Source: Druceiella hillmani
Taxonomy: Eukaryota; Arthropoda; Insecta; Lepidoptera; Hepialidae
Direction: 5' to 3'
Assembly (NCBI GenBank): GCA_039881145.1
Contig: JAYKKI010000052.1
Span: forward strand, 10,111,501 to 10,175,500
DNA: 64,000 nucleotides
This document shows, piece by piece, positions 1 to 11,793 of this stretch (position 1 is the first letter of the stretch; every line of letters begins with the position of its first letter). Under the pieces are notes generated by a model. That model was not told the DNA's origin, searched no databases, and was given only the letters and a program-made list of their open reading frames with translations. Position numbers and translations under genes: made by a program.

Positions 1-583
1 ATGGCTTCGCTTTATCGAATAAATATAATGCTTATAAGTGTATTAAACGTGTACACAAAAATTATCGACATCATTGTCGATGTGATGAACATCACTAAAT
101 TTACACTATAGTAAATTCACGCACACGCAAACAATACGGCTCAGGTGACGCGGAATTTGAAAGTGAAATTGTCTATATAATAAGCCTATGGAGCAGCCAA
201 ATTCTTATAAAACTTCAAAAACTGCATTTGCACTAAATTTTAAAGTGAAATACTGCAGAGAATCGGAACACATAAAAAAAACTCACGTTTTCATCATTAT
301 ATATATATATCGGCACAAAACGTTACTCGCGTTAAGTAATATATGTTATATATCTATTGATATTTTATAAAAGTTTGTATTATTGATGCTACACAATTTT
401 AATAATAAATAATTAAAATTTATTATATATTTTATAATTAACTAATATATAAAATATAAGGAAAGGAAATAAAAATAACTTTTCTAATTGTTTTCCCCTA
501 TCATTTTTACTATCACTGTAACTCATATTTTAAATTAATAAACGCTACACTAACATACACATAGAGTAGCGGGTGTGAAGTGT
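1..583. other. AT-rich stretch without a recognisable gene
   Basis: Mostly A/T-rich sequence with short open frames only. A 36-codon frame starts at base 1 and stops at 111, and a 60-codon frame lies at 188-370. Neither resembles a known protein and both have the composition of random AT-rich DNA. I see no promoter, RNA gene or element boundary here. Confidence 0.6.
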
Positions 584-870
584 TAAGCCGATAAGAGCCA
601 ACAAGAAGCGAAACTGGCCGAATTAAATCGGAAAAAGCCGACAGGATACGAAGTTGGCCGAATGCAGAGAAGGCGCGAAGCTGGCCGAATTAAACCGTAA
701 AAGCCGACAAGACACGAAGTTGGCCGAATGCAGAAAAGACGCGAAACTGGCTGAATTAAACCGTAAAAAGCCGACAAGATACGAAGTTGGCCGAATGCAG
801 AGAAGACGCGAAGCTGGCCGAATTAAACCGTAAAAAGCCGACAAGATACGAAGTTGGCCGAATGGCAAGA
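584..870. repeat. Tandem repeat, 66-67 bp unit, about 4.4 copies
   Basis: Successive units begin with GCCGACA(A/G)GA at 637, 703, 770 and 837, a period of 66-67 bp. Each unit is itself two related halves of about 33 bp, one containing GAAGTTGGCCGAATG and the other GAAGCTGGCCGAATT. The array is GC-richer than its surroundings. Three overlapping minus-strand frames of 64-92 codons run through it, but 67 bp is not a multiple of three, so each copy changes frame and the frames are not a protein signal. Confidence 0.9.
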
Positions 871-1095
871 GGCGACGTGCCATCAAAATGTTTACTCCCA
901 TCCAAACCAGCCATTAGATGTTTCACATTAAAATATATAGTCCAATAAATAATGTCAGACACTTAGTAATAAAAACATCGCGGAGAGTTATAAAGGTTTC
1001 TATATTATTAATAAGGTATAAAATTTAATAACCATTTTTTGGGGGTGTTTAAATAATGAAATATGATCGTGGAACCAAAGAAATCTTGATTTTAA

Positions 1096-1281
1096 GCAGA
1101 AAAGTTCAAGGCTCGTAAAAGTCTAAGAAAAAGTCGATTGGATGAAATTGAAGAATATTTCAGAGTTTTGAAACTAAACGACTGGAGAAATAAAATCCGG
1201 GACCCTGATATGCGGAAAGCGATTCCAATGCAAACTCAGAGCCGCAATGTAATAGTAGCGAAAGTTATATTTAAACCATGA
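1096..1281 (+). pseudogene. LINE ORF2 C-terminal fragment (probable)
   Basis: An open frame of about 61 codons without a start Met contains R-K-S-L-R-K-S-R-L-D-E-I-E-E followed by L-N-D-W-R and R-D-P-D-M-R-K-A-I. This order (basic stretch, W/L-D-x-I/V-E-E-D, then W-R and a D-R/P-x-x-W/M-R block) is the usual end of ORF2 in several insect non-LTR retrotransposons. The frame is closed by a stop upstream at 1093, and no reverse transcriptase motif is visible upstream, so the piece would be 5'-truncated or decayed. The match is by eye over about 40 residues and could be fortuitous. Confidence 0.35.
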
Positions 1282-2173
1282 AATAGTGGTAGTTATATTT
1301 TTATTTTTGAGGTAGAGAAACATAGAAAAATGCAATGAAAACAAAGAAAGGACCTTTTGAAAAGAACGAATCTAGATGTACAGCCGTGCACTAAGTAGAG
1401 TCCTCTTAGAGGCGCACATCGAATGTATTTACAGGAAACTACCTCTTTATTTAGGTGAGGTTTGTCAAATAATAAAAACCGACTAAGTGCGAGTCTGCCT
1501 CGTATATCAAAGGTTCCGTATTTCATTTAGAGTGAAATTACTATATTTATAAAATCGTCACTAATATGACCTTCCTAGCGCAAACAAAATTTAATAATAT
1601 CCAACATAATTAAGTCGAGGAGCGTAAATAAAAGCTATGACATCTAAAAGCGCCGTTATATTTTTCTTTCTACATCCTTCGCGTAAGCTTCCTAAACGCT
1701 TTTTACATTATTTTAGCACAGTAGTTTCGGAAATAGGCCGGAGGAGGAATATAATCCTATAACATATTTTTCAACATAACTCTGAAGAGATACTACCTAA
1801 TATTTTGGAGACTCAGAACTATCCCTTTCGAATGGTATGTGACACTCTATACATGTAAAGTTGTATACAACAAATTCTATTCGATACGCTGGAGGGAAAA
1901 GTGAAAGCTGTTTTTTGATTCTGTACAATAAAAAAATGACCTATTGGAAAATTAAAAAAAAATGACTGAGGATTAATTACGCAATCCTTACGCTATTTAC
2001 GAAATAGAAAATCTCAACTCATCGCTATAGTTATTTAAAAATATATTATAAACTTCCAGTAACGCCGATTTTCATAAAGTAAACTTTAACAGCAATTGAC
2101 AAGGATATAGGGCGAACATGTTTTTTGTGAACATTTTCAACAATGTCTATAAAACTATTTTACGTAAATTTGT
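1282..2173. other. AT-rich stretch without a recognisable gene
   Basis: Nothing is recognisable here beyond random AT-rich sequence. A minus-strand 77-codon frame at 1293-1526 has no family resemblance and no codon-use contrast. Confidence 0.5.
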
Positions 2174-3084
2174 GATAAAAATATTTTTGAAATCTTTAAA
2201 ACTTGCTCTTTCAAATGATTGATAGTCCACACGATACATGACTTAAAACAATAATATTGAGCACTTTCACTACCTCCTCTAAAATTTCCCTATGAATATT
2301 GTTGAATTTTGAATTGAAATATATGTAGATTAATATGCTTTATCATTATGCCTAATTTTAAGTGTCTACATAAATTAGTTATTAAGAAAAACGGCTATAA
2401 AGGAAAAACAAATATTTTTGAAATCCTTAAAACTAGCTCTTTAAAGTAATCGATATTCCACACGATACATGAAATAAAACAATAATATTGAGTACTTTAT
2501 CTCCCTCCTCTAAAATTTCCCAATGAATATTGTTGAATTGAAATATATGTAGGTTAATATGCTTTATCACTATGCTTAATTTAAAGTGTCGACATAAAAT
2601 GGTTGCTAAGAAAAACGGCTATAAAGGAAAAACAAATATTTTTGAAATCCTTAAAACTAGCTCTTTAAAGTAATCGATATTCCACACGATACATGAAATA
2701 AAACAATAATATTGAGTACTTTATCTCCCTCCTCTAAAATTTCCCAATGAATATTGTTGAATTGAAATATATGTAGGTTAATATGCTTTATCACTATGCT
2801 TAATTTAAAGTGTCGACATAAAATGGTTGCTAAGAAAAACGGCTATAAAGGAAAAACAAATATTTTTGAAATCCTTAAAACTAGCTCTTTAAAGTAATCG
2901 ATATTCCACACGATACATGAAATAAAACAATAATATTGAGTACTTTATCTCCCTCCTCTAAAATTTCCCAATGAATATTGTTGAATTGAAATATATGTAG
3001 GTTAATATGCTTTATCACTATGCTTAATTTAAAGTGTCGACATAAAATGGTTGCTAAGAAAAACGGCTATAAAGGAAAAAATGT
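2174..3084. repeat. Tandem repeat, 224 bp unit, four copies
   Basis: The marker ACGGCTATAAAGG occurs at 2391, 2615, 2839 and 3063, a period of exactly 224 bp. Copies 2-4 look identical. Copy 1 (2174-2390) is diverged by scattered substitutions and a small insertion near 2310. This pattern (one old edge copy and homogenised inner copies) is what unequal exchange produces. There is no coding signal. Confidence 0.93.
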
Positions 3085-4430
3085 GGACGGACATGTGCAG
3101 GTCTTAAAAGTCTTCCCTTTATTATTACCTTTCGATGCACGGAACCGTAGACAGTAAAAATTCAGCTTTTTTGGAACGAACTTATTTTACGCGGCTTACA
3201 GTAGAGCGAACTGGCAGAAACCGTCACGTAAGGAAAAAGCGGTATGCCCTCTCCAAGCGACCTTTCCCTCTGTTTCTTTCTGTTATATACGGTTGTATGT
3301 GTATAGCCTCAATTATTTAAACACGCGTAAATATTATTTATATAATATATATTATAAATTATTGCTACATAATTTACTACATATGTAAAATTTACAAATT
3401 TCAAAAAATGTTCGGTAAATTCATCTGGTTTCATTGTTACTTTATTATTTATTAAATAGTTATAATTAACAAATTATAATAACTTGTCAGCATATCATTT
3501 ATTTTCAATAATTAATTAAACTTTATTTAGATTGTTTAATTTAAATCCATTTAAATTTTTGAAATATTTAAAATAAAAGTAATAAAAGTTTTAATTTTTA
3601 ATATGACTAAATTTAAAGTAATTTTAAATTAGATTAATGTATTAAAAAAATTAGAATAACTAAATTTAAAAAAATACACGTAATGAAATTTAAATTTTTT
3701 AAGATAATTAAATTTAAACTTAAAATTGACTTTAAATTTGATTGATTTAATAAAAAAAATGCAAAATAATAAAATAAGAAAAAAATTAATTGGTAGAATA
3801 ATAAAATATAATGTTAAAATTAATTTTAAACTTAATTTAAACTTGAAATAATTGAAATAAAAATATTTTAATTTTAAAATGCTTAAATTGTCATTTTTAA
3901 TTAATGTTGAACACGCTAATAGATGGTGTTGGCATTAACAATATCGATAAGAAGGATCCTTTATGGTGCTCGAGGATATTAACTATTACCATAATAAATT
4001 TCATCAAAATTAACGGACAGACAGACAGAGATAGACAAAAATTGTAAAAACAAGTTTTTACAATTTTTTTTTTAATTGTAAAAACAATTTTATAAGCAAA
4101 ATCAATTACTATTTTTGAAATATTTTCATTGTATTGAACTCAATCTGTTACACTTTTATTAAATTTGGAGATTATATATATTATTATGTCCTTTTTTACA
4201 CTAGAACTTATTACTTATATCATAGGTCCACAAACACTAAATTTACGAATTAACATTCTGCATTTCCTTGTGAATTATTTTCTAAATTATTTCAGCGATG
4301 AGACAGTAGTGTCTATAAAGTTACAAAATCTCAAAGACTAATTTAAGCTAGTAAATTTATGTAATATTACAAAATTAACAATTAAATGTTTTTGTATAGC
4401 AAGTGTTACATAATTTCACAAACCAGATTA
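3085..4430. other. AT-rich, low-complexity stretch; GC-richer patch at 3090-3310
   Basis: 3090-3310 is moderately GC-richer and carries an unremarkable 61-codon frame. From 3330 to 3900 the sequence is dominated by permutations of AAATTTAAA and TTTAAT. Near 4014 lies a GACAGACAGACAGAGATAGA tract of the sort often found in dispersed insect repeats. No gene was seen. Confidence 0.55.
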
Positions 4431-4441
4431 CGAGAGTCGTG

Positions 4442-4500
4442 TATAAAAGACCATTGTTCTTTTACGCAAGTTTTTATCGAGTTCTTCAGGTTATTAGTGA
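4442..4500 (+). promoter_or_regulatory. TATA-box-like sequence TATAAAAG with downstream leader
   Basis: A perfect TATAAAAG (4442-4449) sits in AT-rich DNA and is followed about 30-45 bases downstream by GAGTTCTTCAGG, a possible start region. It could belong to an LTR remnant or a dead promoter; no coding frame follows. AT-rich DNA produces such boxes by chance. Confidence 0.2.
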
Positions 4501-4929
4501 AGTAGCTTACTTTAAAAGTAGTGTTCAGTTCTGTCTTATAATTAAGAAATTTTAGCAAAATTTTTGTTCATTTTCATTTTTTTTTGTTTCTTTTATAAGA
4601 AGTTAATTAACTGATTCAAAAGAATTGAATAATATAATTAATTTTTTGTTTATTTTTTATAGTTCGTTTATTATGGTTGTTATTATGATTCGCGCTCGCT
4701 TCCAAGATTTATATAATTGTCAGCTGCATAACTATTAATGGATGCAAAAATATTTGTTATTATTGAAAACAAATTGAGGGCGTTCAACTCAGTATAAGTG
4801 ACAGAAGTGAAACTTATTGAGCGACCTAAATCTTGATTTGTAAGTAAATAGTAAGGGCAAACCGGGGAGTTCTTAAATTTGTTTAATCCTATGGAGTGCC
4901 GGGGGAACTCCATAGGGGAGATCTACTCG

Positions 4930-5220
4930 CGTAGCGAACAGATTTAATTGCCTAAACTATTACATACGTACTCGCTTATCCGTATCCGTTTGGGTGTGTG
5001 CCTAAATTAATATAAGGCTGTCTGAAGCGTGCAGGTAAAAAATATTTACTAATACTACGTATCGGTCGCGATCGTTGCGGGCTATCGCGCCGATCGAGCG
5101 AGTTGACGCTATACGTCAGCAACATAGCTGTTTCTCTTTCTAACCAATAGCGTCGATCGAATGACTGTCTCAGTAGCGCGTTGGCGCAGTAACTTTGTAC
5201 TAGCGAGCACGTCTTTATTA
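4930..5220. other. CpG-richer patch
   Basis: This interval is clearly richer in CG dinucleotides (repeated GATCG, TCGCG and GCGAT) than the flanks. Such patches in insect DNA often mark a promoter, a first exon or a younger transposon end. No start codon with a long frame, splice-donor context or terminal repeat was recognised, so the class stays open. Confidence 0.35.
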
Positions 5221-7118
5221 TTACCTAATTTGAAAAACATAATTATATAAATAAATATTTTATACCATACATTTAATTGAGTGAAAGTGATTTGATAATA
5301 ATAATATTAAGATAAAATTTGAAGAAAGGTACTTAGTGTGGATTCTAAAAACGAAATAAAATCTTAAATAAAAATAAATTTTGTTTATTTATAAATGTGA
5401 TACACTGAAATATCGTCTTCATTGTACTTTTGACTTGATACTTTTGATAGATTTGCTTCATGTGAAAGATCTCTTAATAAATAATATAATAAGCTTACGG
5501 CCGATACTACAAGGATACGTTTTCCAACCACATTGTGTTCAAACAAAACAATGACTTTGAAAACAGTTTAAAATTTAAAACTTCTCAGTGACATATTATA
5601 GACAAAATTATAGGTACTAACCAAATAAGTTGGTGACACAAAACAAAATTATTTACAACACACAAAACAAGGGAGACAAAACAATCTCCTATCCTTAATG
5701 ATTTCATTGCTTTCTAAGAATTCGTACACAGCGCAATAACGAACCGTTATATTAAATTATTATAAATAGTTATCAATTAAGACTGAATTACACAAGTTTA
5801 TCTCGATCAAACATCACAAAATTGAACAAAACACACGGGCACGCAGCAAGCGGCAACCTAGGAACGCGTACCCTTGATCGTACCCGTTATCTGCGGGTGA
5901 CGTTAAACTGGCGGGAGGAGGTGAGTGTCGCTTCTTTATGCAGTAATAGTTAATATTCTTTGGTAAGGGGTAAAATAGCAGAGAAAGAGAGAGGGAGAGA
6001 CAGAGAGAGAGAGGGAGAGAGAGAGAGAGGGGAAAATTTACTAAGTGTAAGTCCAAAGATTGTACTAAATTTGTATAAGATTTTAATATTATATACTCAG
6101 TAAAATTAATAAAATATCATTACAAATCGATATAAACATCTAATGAAATCTCCGTATAAATTTACATAGACCAATTTCAATTAAAAAAAATATATGTCCT
6201 ATGTCAGTACCAGAACCCTGCTAAATGAGGCTAAAAGAAGTTAGGATGTATAGCGCCTGTTGTAAATTATATTTACGATAACTATACGTGTGGGGTCATT
6301 GAGGATTTATAAATAAATTAAGTAGATATGTTGTTAGACTTTTAATGCAACTGTCAAAATATTGTCGATTGATTTATCTATTTATGATTATTTATTACTA
6401 ATTTTGCATGAAGTACACGCATAAAGTTACGCATGAAGTTTGACCGTTTACTTTTGACACACATAACGTAAAAGACAGTTGATAGCATAAGTGAGCGCCA
6501 TTTTTTTTCGTAAACATACACCTCTTGTCATTCTATCATATTCATCTATCTCTCTCGGTCGTTAGCTAAGTACCTATTTTCCGTCCTTCTTGGAATAGAT
6601 TCGTTATATTCAGACGTTATAACTAAGCGTTGCATGAAACGTTGCATAAAAATGTTACACGAAATTCGAACTGGAAATTTTACTCTCATCGCGTCCAAAG
6701 AAGTTTCACTTCAAAAAATTGCACTTTGTTGTACACAGGAATTGGAAACGGATCATTCATATGGATAAAAACTGTTAAGTACAAGTTGAACTTGCATTAC
6801 GAGGATTTTGTACACACTAATAATCAATAGACATGAACGGGTACCTACTATTTCTATTAAATCATGTATAAATAATATTTTATCATACAATTATATTGCC
6901 TAGTGTATCTATTATAGGCGTAAATATCATGACTATCTCCAAACTATGAATTATAGTTCTGAAAAAAAAAATAGTTTTAGAATACCCATAATTTTCTCTT
7001 TCAAATGAAATACGATACCCTTTAAAAACAGTCCTTTTGAAACTTTATTTTCTCCTCTAAAATTTTCAGAAATAACCTTTAAGAGTCATATATTCATGTG
7101 ACCATGATTTATGTAAAT
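5221..7118. other. AT-rich stretch with a GA microsatellite; no gene seen
   Basis: A (GA)n tract lies at 5978-6032. The 80-codon minus-strand frame across it encodes only Leu/Ser runs from that tract. The part near 6780-6830 has a diverged copy near 11170-11215 (both contain ACTTGCA followed by TACGAGGATTT), so this is dispersed-repeat DNA. No gene was recognised. Confidence 0.5.
5978..6032. repeat. (GA)n microsatellite
   Basis: Interrupted GA dinucleotide tract of about 55 bp. Confidence 0.95.
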
Positions 7119-7370
7119 GGATGGATTTAGTGGCTAGTGAACTTCAAGATGAACTTCGTGTCCCCCTGCTCTTTTTGATATTTATAAACACTGTTGTTAA
7201 ATGAATGGACTTAGTAGCTAGTGGACTTCAAGATGAACTTCGTGTCCCGCTGCTCTTTTTGATATTTATAAACACTGTTGTTAAATGAATGGACTTAGTG
7301 GCTAGTGGACTTCAAGATGAACTTCGTGTCCCGCTGCTCTTTTTGATATTTATAAACACTGTTGTTAAAA
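7119..7370. repeat. Tandem repeat, 84 bp unit, three copies
   Basis: Three head-to-tail copies contain CTTCAAGATGAACTTCGTGT and end CACTGTTGTTAAA. Copies 2 and 3 are nearly identical and copy 1 has a few changes. The unit contains in-frame stops, so it is not coding. Confidence 0.93.
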
Positions 7371-7615
7371 AAGTCCTCTACTATTTCAATCATCATCTCT
7401 ATTTTTAATACGGATTTCTGATTAGTGGCACAAAAATTTACCTGTTAATCAATATAATTAAATACCAGACTGTAATTGTAAGTCTAAGTCTCTTTTTCAA
7501 AATTTGCCTATTGGACTTCCACAGCTAATTCTAGACAGTACTGTGATTCGTTTTTTTTAAACTCTGATAGGTTTAAGGTGAAGTTTTCTCTTTTGACTTC
7601 TCCACGGCCATTGAT

Positions 7616-7660
7616 ATATATATTTATTTATATATATATATAAAGAGAGAGAGAGAGAGA
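7616..7660. repeat. (TA)n(GA)n compound microsatellite
   Basis: TA-rich tract followed by about nine GA units, abutting the 96-bp repeat. Confidence 0.9.
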
Positions 7661-7756
7661 GTAGCCTAAAAGTACTTTTCACGCAATATTGCAAATGTTT
7701 TGGCGTTGTTATTATTTATCATAAGGTGGTATTTAATGGTAACCCAAATCACCTGG
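7640..7756. repeat. Dispersed direct repeat, left copy (pairs with 9789-9894)
   Basis: After a short TA/GA tract, bases 7661-7756 (96 bp, starting GTAGCCTAAAAG and ending AATCACCTGG) are identical by eye to 9799-9894 on the same strand. Identity stops abruptly after ACCTGG. In both copies the left neighbour is a TA tract followed by GA. Confidence 0.93.
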
Positions 7757-9056
7757 TAGTTATTTTTTTTTCGGTAGGTCACTATGGCAGTAAGCCTTTA
7801 AAATCTATGTTTATAAATTAACGTATAATATGAAAGAATTAACATCAAGTAATAAATAAAATTAACACAAATTTTAAAGTTATCTTTACAAAAAAAAACG
7901 TTAAAGTTGGCAGTTTTTATTACTTTGGTAAAAATATTCAAGCTTATCCATTTCATTCATTGGGGGAAACTGAAAGTTTCCCCCAATGATGAGCAGATGG
8001 TACATTTACTAAGAGGCATAGAAAGATCCAAGGAAAGGTTGTTTTGAAACCGTTTTTTCTTGCATTTAGGTAAAAATATCTCAAGCTCAAAATTAGAATT
8101 ATCTTGAGAAATTCTCTTGCTGAAATTTGTGTTTCCGTAAAAAGAGCGTCTTGATTAGTGGAGTATTTTTAAAATATTGAAAATGGATGCATCCTATTGT
8201 AAGCTATCCATTGCATTTTTAAAACGTTCAAGTTTACTCCGAACAACACTGAGCTTCCGGCTTGTTGTGTTACTTTTAAAGTGATTTTGTGTACGTAAAC
8301 GCTAGTTGCATTGTCACAAACATAAACGGATTCTTTTTTTTTGCTGTCAATGTCACATCATTCTAATGCTCTGGTACGGTAATATTTGGAAATAATTTTT
8401 GTTCTGCTTTTCTACTAAATCAAAGATTCTAGTAGAGTAATTTTAATACTACAATTTTAATATCCCCGCTGGTCGGTATACATTATTAGGTTTTTTCTGT
8501 ATATATTTTCTTTTGTGTACTTTAGGAGACATGAACCCATTTTTTGGAATCCTCTTGAAGCGGTTGATTCATCCTATACATTCGTAAATACAACATTATT
8601 ACCAGCATTATTAATTCCTGAACAGTATGTCCACAACTGATGCTTTTAATAACAAATACCAGTTGAGATGGCTGATGTTAGAAATGTCTTCATAAAGTCA
8701 ACGATTATAACAGTAATATCATTATTCTATTTGGCACTTTGGTATCTAATTTTAAATTTTTCATTACAGATCATGCTTTCCGCAAATAAAGTTATGTTGC
8801 TACTGTAAGTTCATGTTTTTTAACTGCTCATTGTTATCACAAGCGTCTATTTTTATTTTAAAATTGTCACAACGTCTATATAATCACGTTATAGGGGCCT
8901 GAAATGAGAAGTTGAAATTTCCATTAATTTTTTTTCAAATATATATTTTGAAACTGCTTTTCGAACCTTCTTTTTATATTAAGAATATATTATTGTCAAA
9001 TAGAAATAAGGAGGCAAGCACTGTCTATTATCACTTTTATGCTTTGTATAGTATAA
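7757..9056. other. Decayed interior between the 96-bp direct repeats
   Basis: Apart from the hairpin at 7958, short minus-strand peptide-like stretches (for example around 8480-8580) might be further remnants of the transposase-like gene, but I cannot align them to the family with confidence. Confidence 0.3.
7958..7988. other. Perfect short hairpin, 14-bp arms, 3-base loop
   Basis: CATTGGGGGAAACT (7958-7971) is followed by GAA and the exact reverse complement (7975-7988). The G and C runs make it stand out in AT-rich DNA. No T-run or RNA gene is attached to it. Confidence 0.85.
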
Positions 9057-9522
9057 TTAATATTTAGAAGAAGTATTAGTAAAATCGTTAATTTCGTTTA
9101 TTTTCCATTGAGGAATTTTACTCTTTGAACCACTTTTGTCTCTCTTGTTAATGAAAATTGTATCACAGACTGTTTTATTCCGAGTGAGATGTCCATCTGA
9201 ACCTCGGAAAATTCCTAAGAAAATTATTTACATACACGAAGTTGTTCTCTATTAACAGGTATTTGATATAATTTACTGAATTCTTTGGGCTCTTTCGGCT
9301 TAGTATTTGTTGTAACCCAAGTTCTCGCTTTAAACACAACAGTTACTGGTGAATGTAAATATGAATTTTGCGAGACAAAATTTGATAATGCATAATACTT
9401 TGAATATAGTTATCTTTACCTTTCAGAGTAAATTTATCATGGCATTTTTTAGAACAGGAACATGGATAATAATCTGTGTTTATTTCCTTATCTGAAACGA
9501 GAACACCTTTGGTTTTAGTATA
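9057..9522 (-). pseudogene. Fossil N-terminal part of a Cys-motif transposase-like protein
   Basis: Minus-strand translation gives Y-Y-P-C-S-C-S-K-K-C-H-D-K-F (frame open 9522-9343). After a stop and frameshift it gives R-V-C-K near 9225, then F-L-G-I-F-R-G-S-D-G-H-L-T-R and N-K-R-D-K-S-G-S-K (to a stop at 9057). The order C-x-C-x3-C, then V-C-K-x-F-L, then S-D-G-R/H-L-T-R, then D-x-R/S-G is that of a large insect repeat-encoded family usually left as uncharacterised or transposase-like in genome annotations. The same family in a different version occurs at 52231-54023. Stops and shifts show it is dead. The continuation towards 7760 is too decayed for me to follow. Confidence 0.5.
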
Positions 9523-9727
9523 TTACCCACCGTTCCTTTTTCCGTGTATTTTCTTTGCACGTACGCTTTCTTATTTTCTTCACAATGGACGTAGAAAACT
9601 GAAGAGCTCCGTTAGACTAAACTTCAAGAATTTTTTACAAATCTGATGACGTCCTCTACTACGACGTTGTGAAACGTATTCGGAACGTGAATCTTTATAG
9701 TGTCTGACAGGGCTTGTTCCGAGCATA

Positions 9728-9731
<4 letters not shown>

Positions 9732-9791
<60 letters not shown>
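9732..9791. repeat. (TA)n microsatellite
   Basis: About 30 uninterrupted TA units, directly upstream of the second 96-bp repeat. Confidence 0.97.
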
Positions 9792-9793
<2 letters not shown>

Positions 9794-9894
9794 AGAGAGT
9801 AGCCTAAAAGTACTTTTCACGCAATATTGCAAATGTTTTGGCGTTGTTATTATTTATCATAAGGTGGTATTTAATGGTAACCCAAATCACCTGG
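9789..9894. repeat. Dispersed direct repeat, right copy (pairs with 7640-7756)
   Basis: The 96 bases at 9799-9894 match 7661-7756 without a visible difference. The right flank (GTCGCTTGG) differs from that of the left copy (TAGTTATTT). Confidence 0.93.
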
Positions 9895-10458
9895 GTCGCT
9901 TGGAATTGCAATATTTTTTATTTTATGTCTGTGCATTTTTTTAGTCCATGGTATTGGTGAAATAAAAATCAAGTTATTTTATCTGAAAGTACTGTAATTA
10001 ACTTACCAAAAATTAGGTTTTCAGTTGTTAGTTACACATTGTCTTTTTAGAAATTTCATCAATAAACATTCATTAACTAAATATTTTTTTAGCGGATACT
10101 CACCGAGAAACGAAAGCGAGTGGGGAAGTATCTACTGATGGAGTAAAACAGAACTTACAGGATTTTTTTTGTAACTATATTGTTATTGTAACTTTTTTTA
10201 TTGCAAAGCTTTGTTGCTAGCGACATGATTTTTCAGATATGCTCTATAACACTATAACACACCTATGTATGAAGGTGCACTTTCTTATAATACAACCAAG
10301 CATTGGTCCCAAAATTTCAAACAAGGAAGCTTCAATCTCGCCGATAATACTCATCCAAAGTAATCTGTTATAATCGATTCATGAAAATTCTGAAACTCAC
10401 CTCTTTTTAAGTTTACCTGAAATTAAAGAAAAAAGTAAAAGCCGAAGCCTGAAACTCA

Positions 10459-10592
10459 CCTCTTTTTTAGGTTTACATTATATTGCAGAGGCTGTAATAG
10501 AACAACTTCCTGATTTGGAAAAAAGTGTTAAAAAATTATTGGAGTGTCATCTTAAAATAAAAAAGTTTAATAAATTTAGAATATCGTTCTGA
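10459..10592 (+). other. Exon-like open frame behind a splice-acceptor-like site
   Basis: A pyrimidine-rich run (CTCACCTCTTTTTTAG) ends in AG at 10469-10470. From 10473 a 39-codon frame without Met runs to TGA at 10590-10592, rich in E, L and K (for example A-E-A-V-I-E-Q-L-P-D-L-E-K). A near-copy of the pyrimidine run lies about 60 bp upstream (10395-10420). No family was recognised. It could be a dead exon, a transposon relic or chance. Confidence 0.2.
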
Positions 10593-11737
10593 AAACACAA
10601 TTTAAATGTTTTAAGTGTAGTTATATTCTAACTAAAGAACCTAAATGGTATAAAACCAAACATTTTTTAATCGCTTATGTGAACTGAACAGAGAATTTTA
10701 TTGATTCTGCGGTTCACATCATTTCCGACAGCATCATCTGAGCTCTTGAAGATGGAGATCGTATAACAATCACTATTTACACTATAGGTACCGATACTGG
10801 TGCTATAAAAATGTTGCGTGTATCAAAATAAAGATTCTGTTAATGTAAGAATATAAATAAAATTCAGAGAAAATTGCCAAAATTAATGTCCCGAAAATCG
10901 CTGATCCGATAACCACGATATCATTTTTCTTGAAACATATTTCCTGCCAATCTTGTACCGGATATCTGAATGTAAGTAGAATTTGGCGTATTCGGTCAGA
11001 TGTTTCGTAGCAATACGTAAAAATTTATACCAATTCATGGTCCAATAGATACTAAAATATTATATAATTCATGGTCCAATAGATACTAAGATAGAGGTAT
11101 TAGATGTAAGGAGATAAACAGTAGGAAGTTGGTAACAGTCACACGATTTAAAAAAAAAAACTTGTTAATTACGACTGCAACTTGCAGTACGAGGATTTCA
11201 TACACAGTTAAAAGTATACAGTGTTTAATTATTACTTATATTATTTTTAGTTTCATAGATGTTATTTCCTTTTGCAATCACAGGCAAAGGCAGACACGGG
11301 TTGTTATATTTCTTTTATTTATTTATATAGATTAAAATAATTTTGTATTAAGATACTTACTGAACGACGTTATACTTCTGTTTGGATTTTTGAAGATATT
11401 GGAGTCTTATATCTCGCTTAGAAGACGCCGCTTTAAACAATAATAAGAAGCATATTCGGTTGCTTTTAAAAGTCTTCTACGCCATTTAGATGACGCCCTT
11501 GTCAAGATGAAAGATTACAGAAACGGTAATCTCTTTCTTGAGGCCACTGAAAAATTAATTGCAATTATTAAAATTCTAAGTCAATATAACTTCAAGCGAA
11601 ATTGGAATTTGAAACAAGTTTCTTTTTCAGCTTTGTCGTACTTCACTATTTTCGTATAAATTTGCATTTCAGTATTTAGGATAATGAGTTCATTACTCAT
11701 AGTTTCATAATGCTGACTATCGTAAAAAATAACCTTA

Positions 11738-11739
<2 letters not shown>

Positions 11740-11791
<52 letters not shown>
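11740..11791. repeat. (TA)n microsatellite
   Basis: About 25 TA units. Confidence 0.97.

Positions 11792-11793
<2 letters not shown>

Noticed and set aside
1..111. 36-codon open frame starting exactly at base 1
   Set aside because: Chance alignment of an ATG with the window edge. AT-rich codons, no recognised protein, no continuation.
583..962. Three overlapping minus-strand frames of 64-92 codons with similar peptides
   Set aside because: They are the same 67-bp tandem repeat read in successive frames.
5117..5136. CAGCAACATAGCTGTTTCT similar to CAGCAACATGGCTGTTTCC at 58901
   Set aside because: Seventeen of 19 matching bases without extension of similarity on either side. Too short to claim a shared element.
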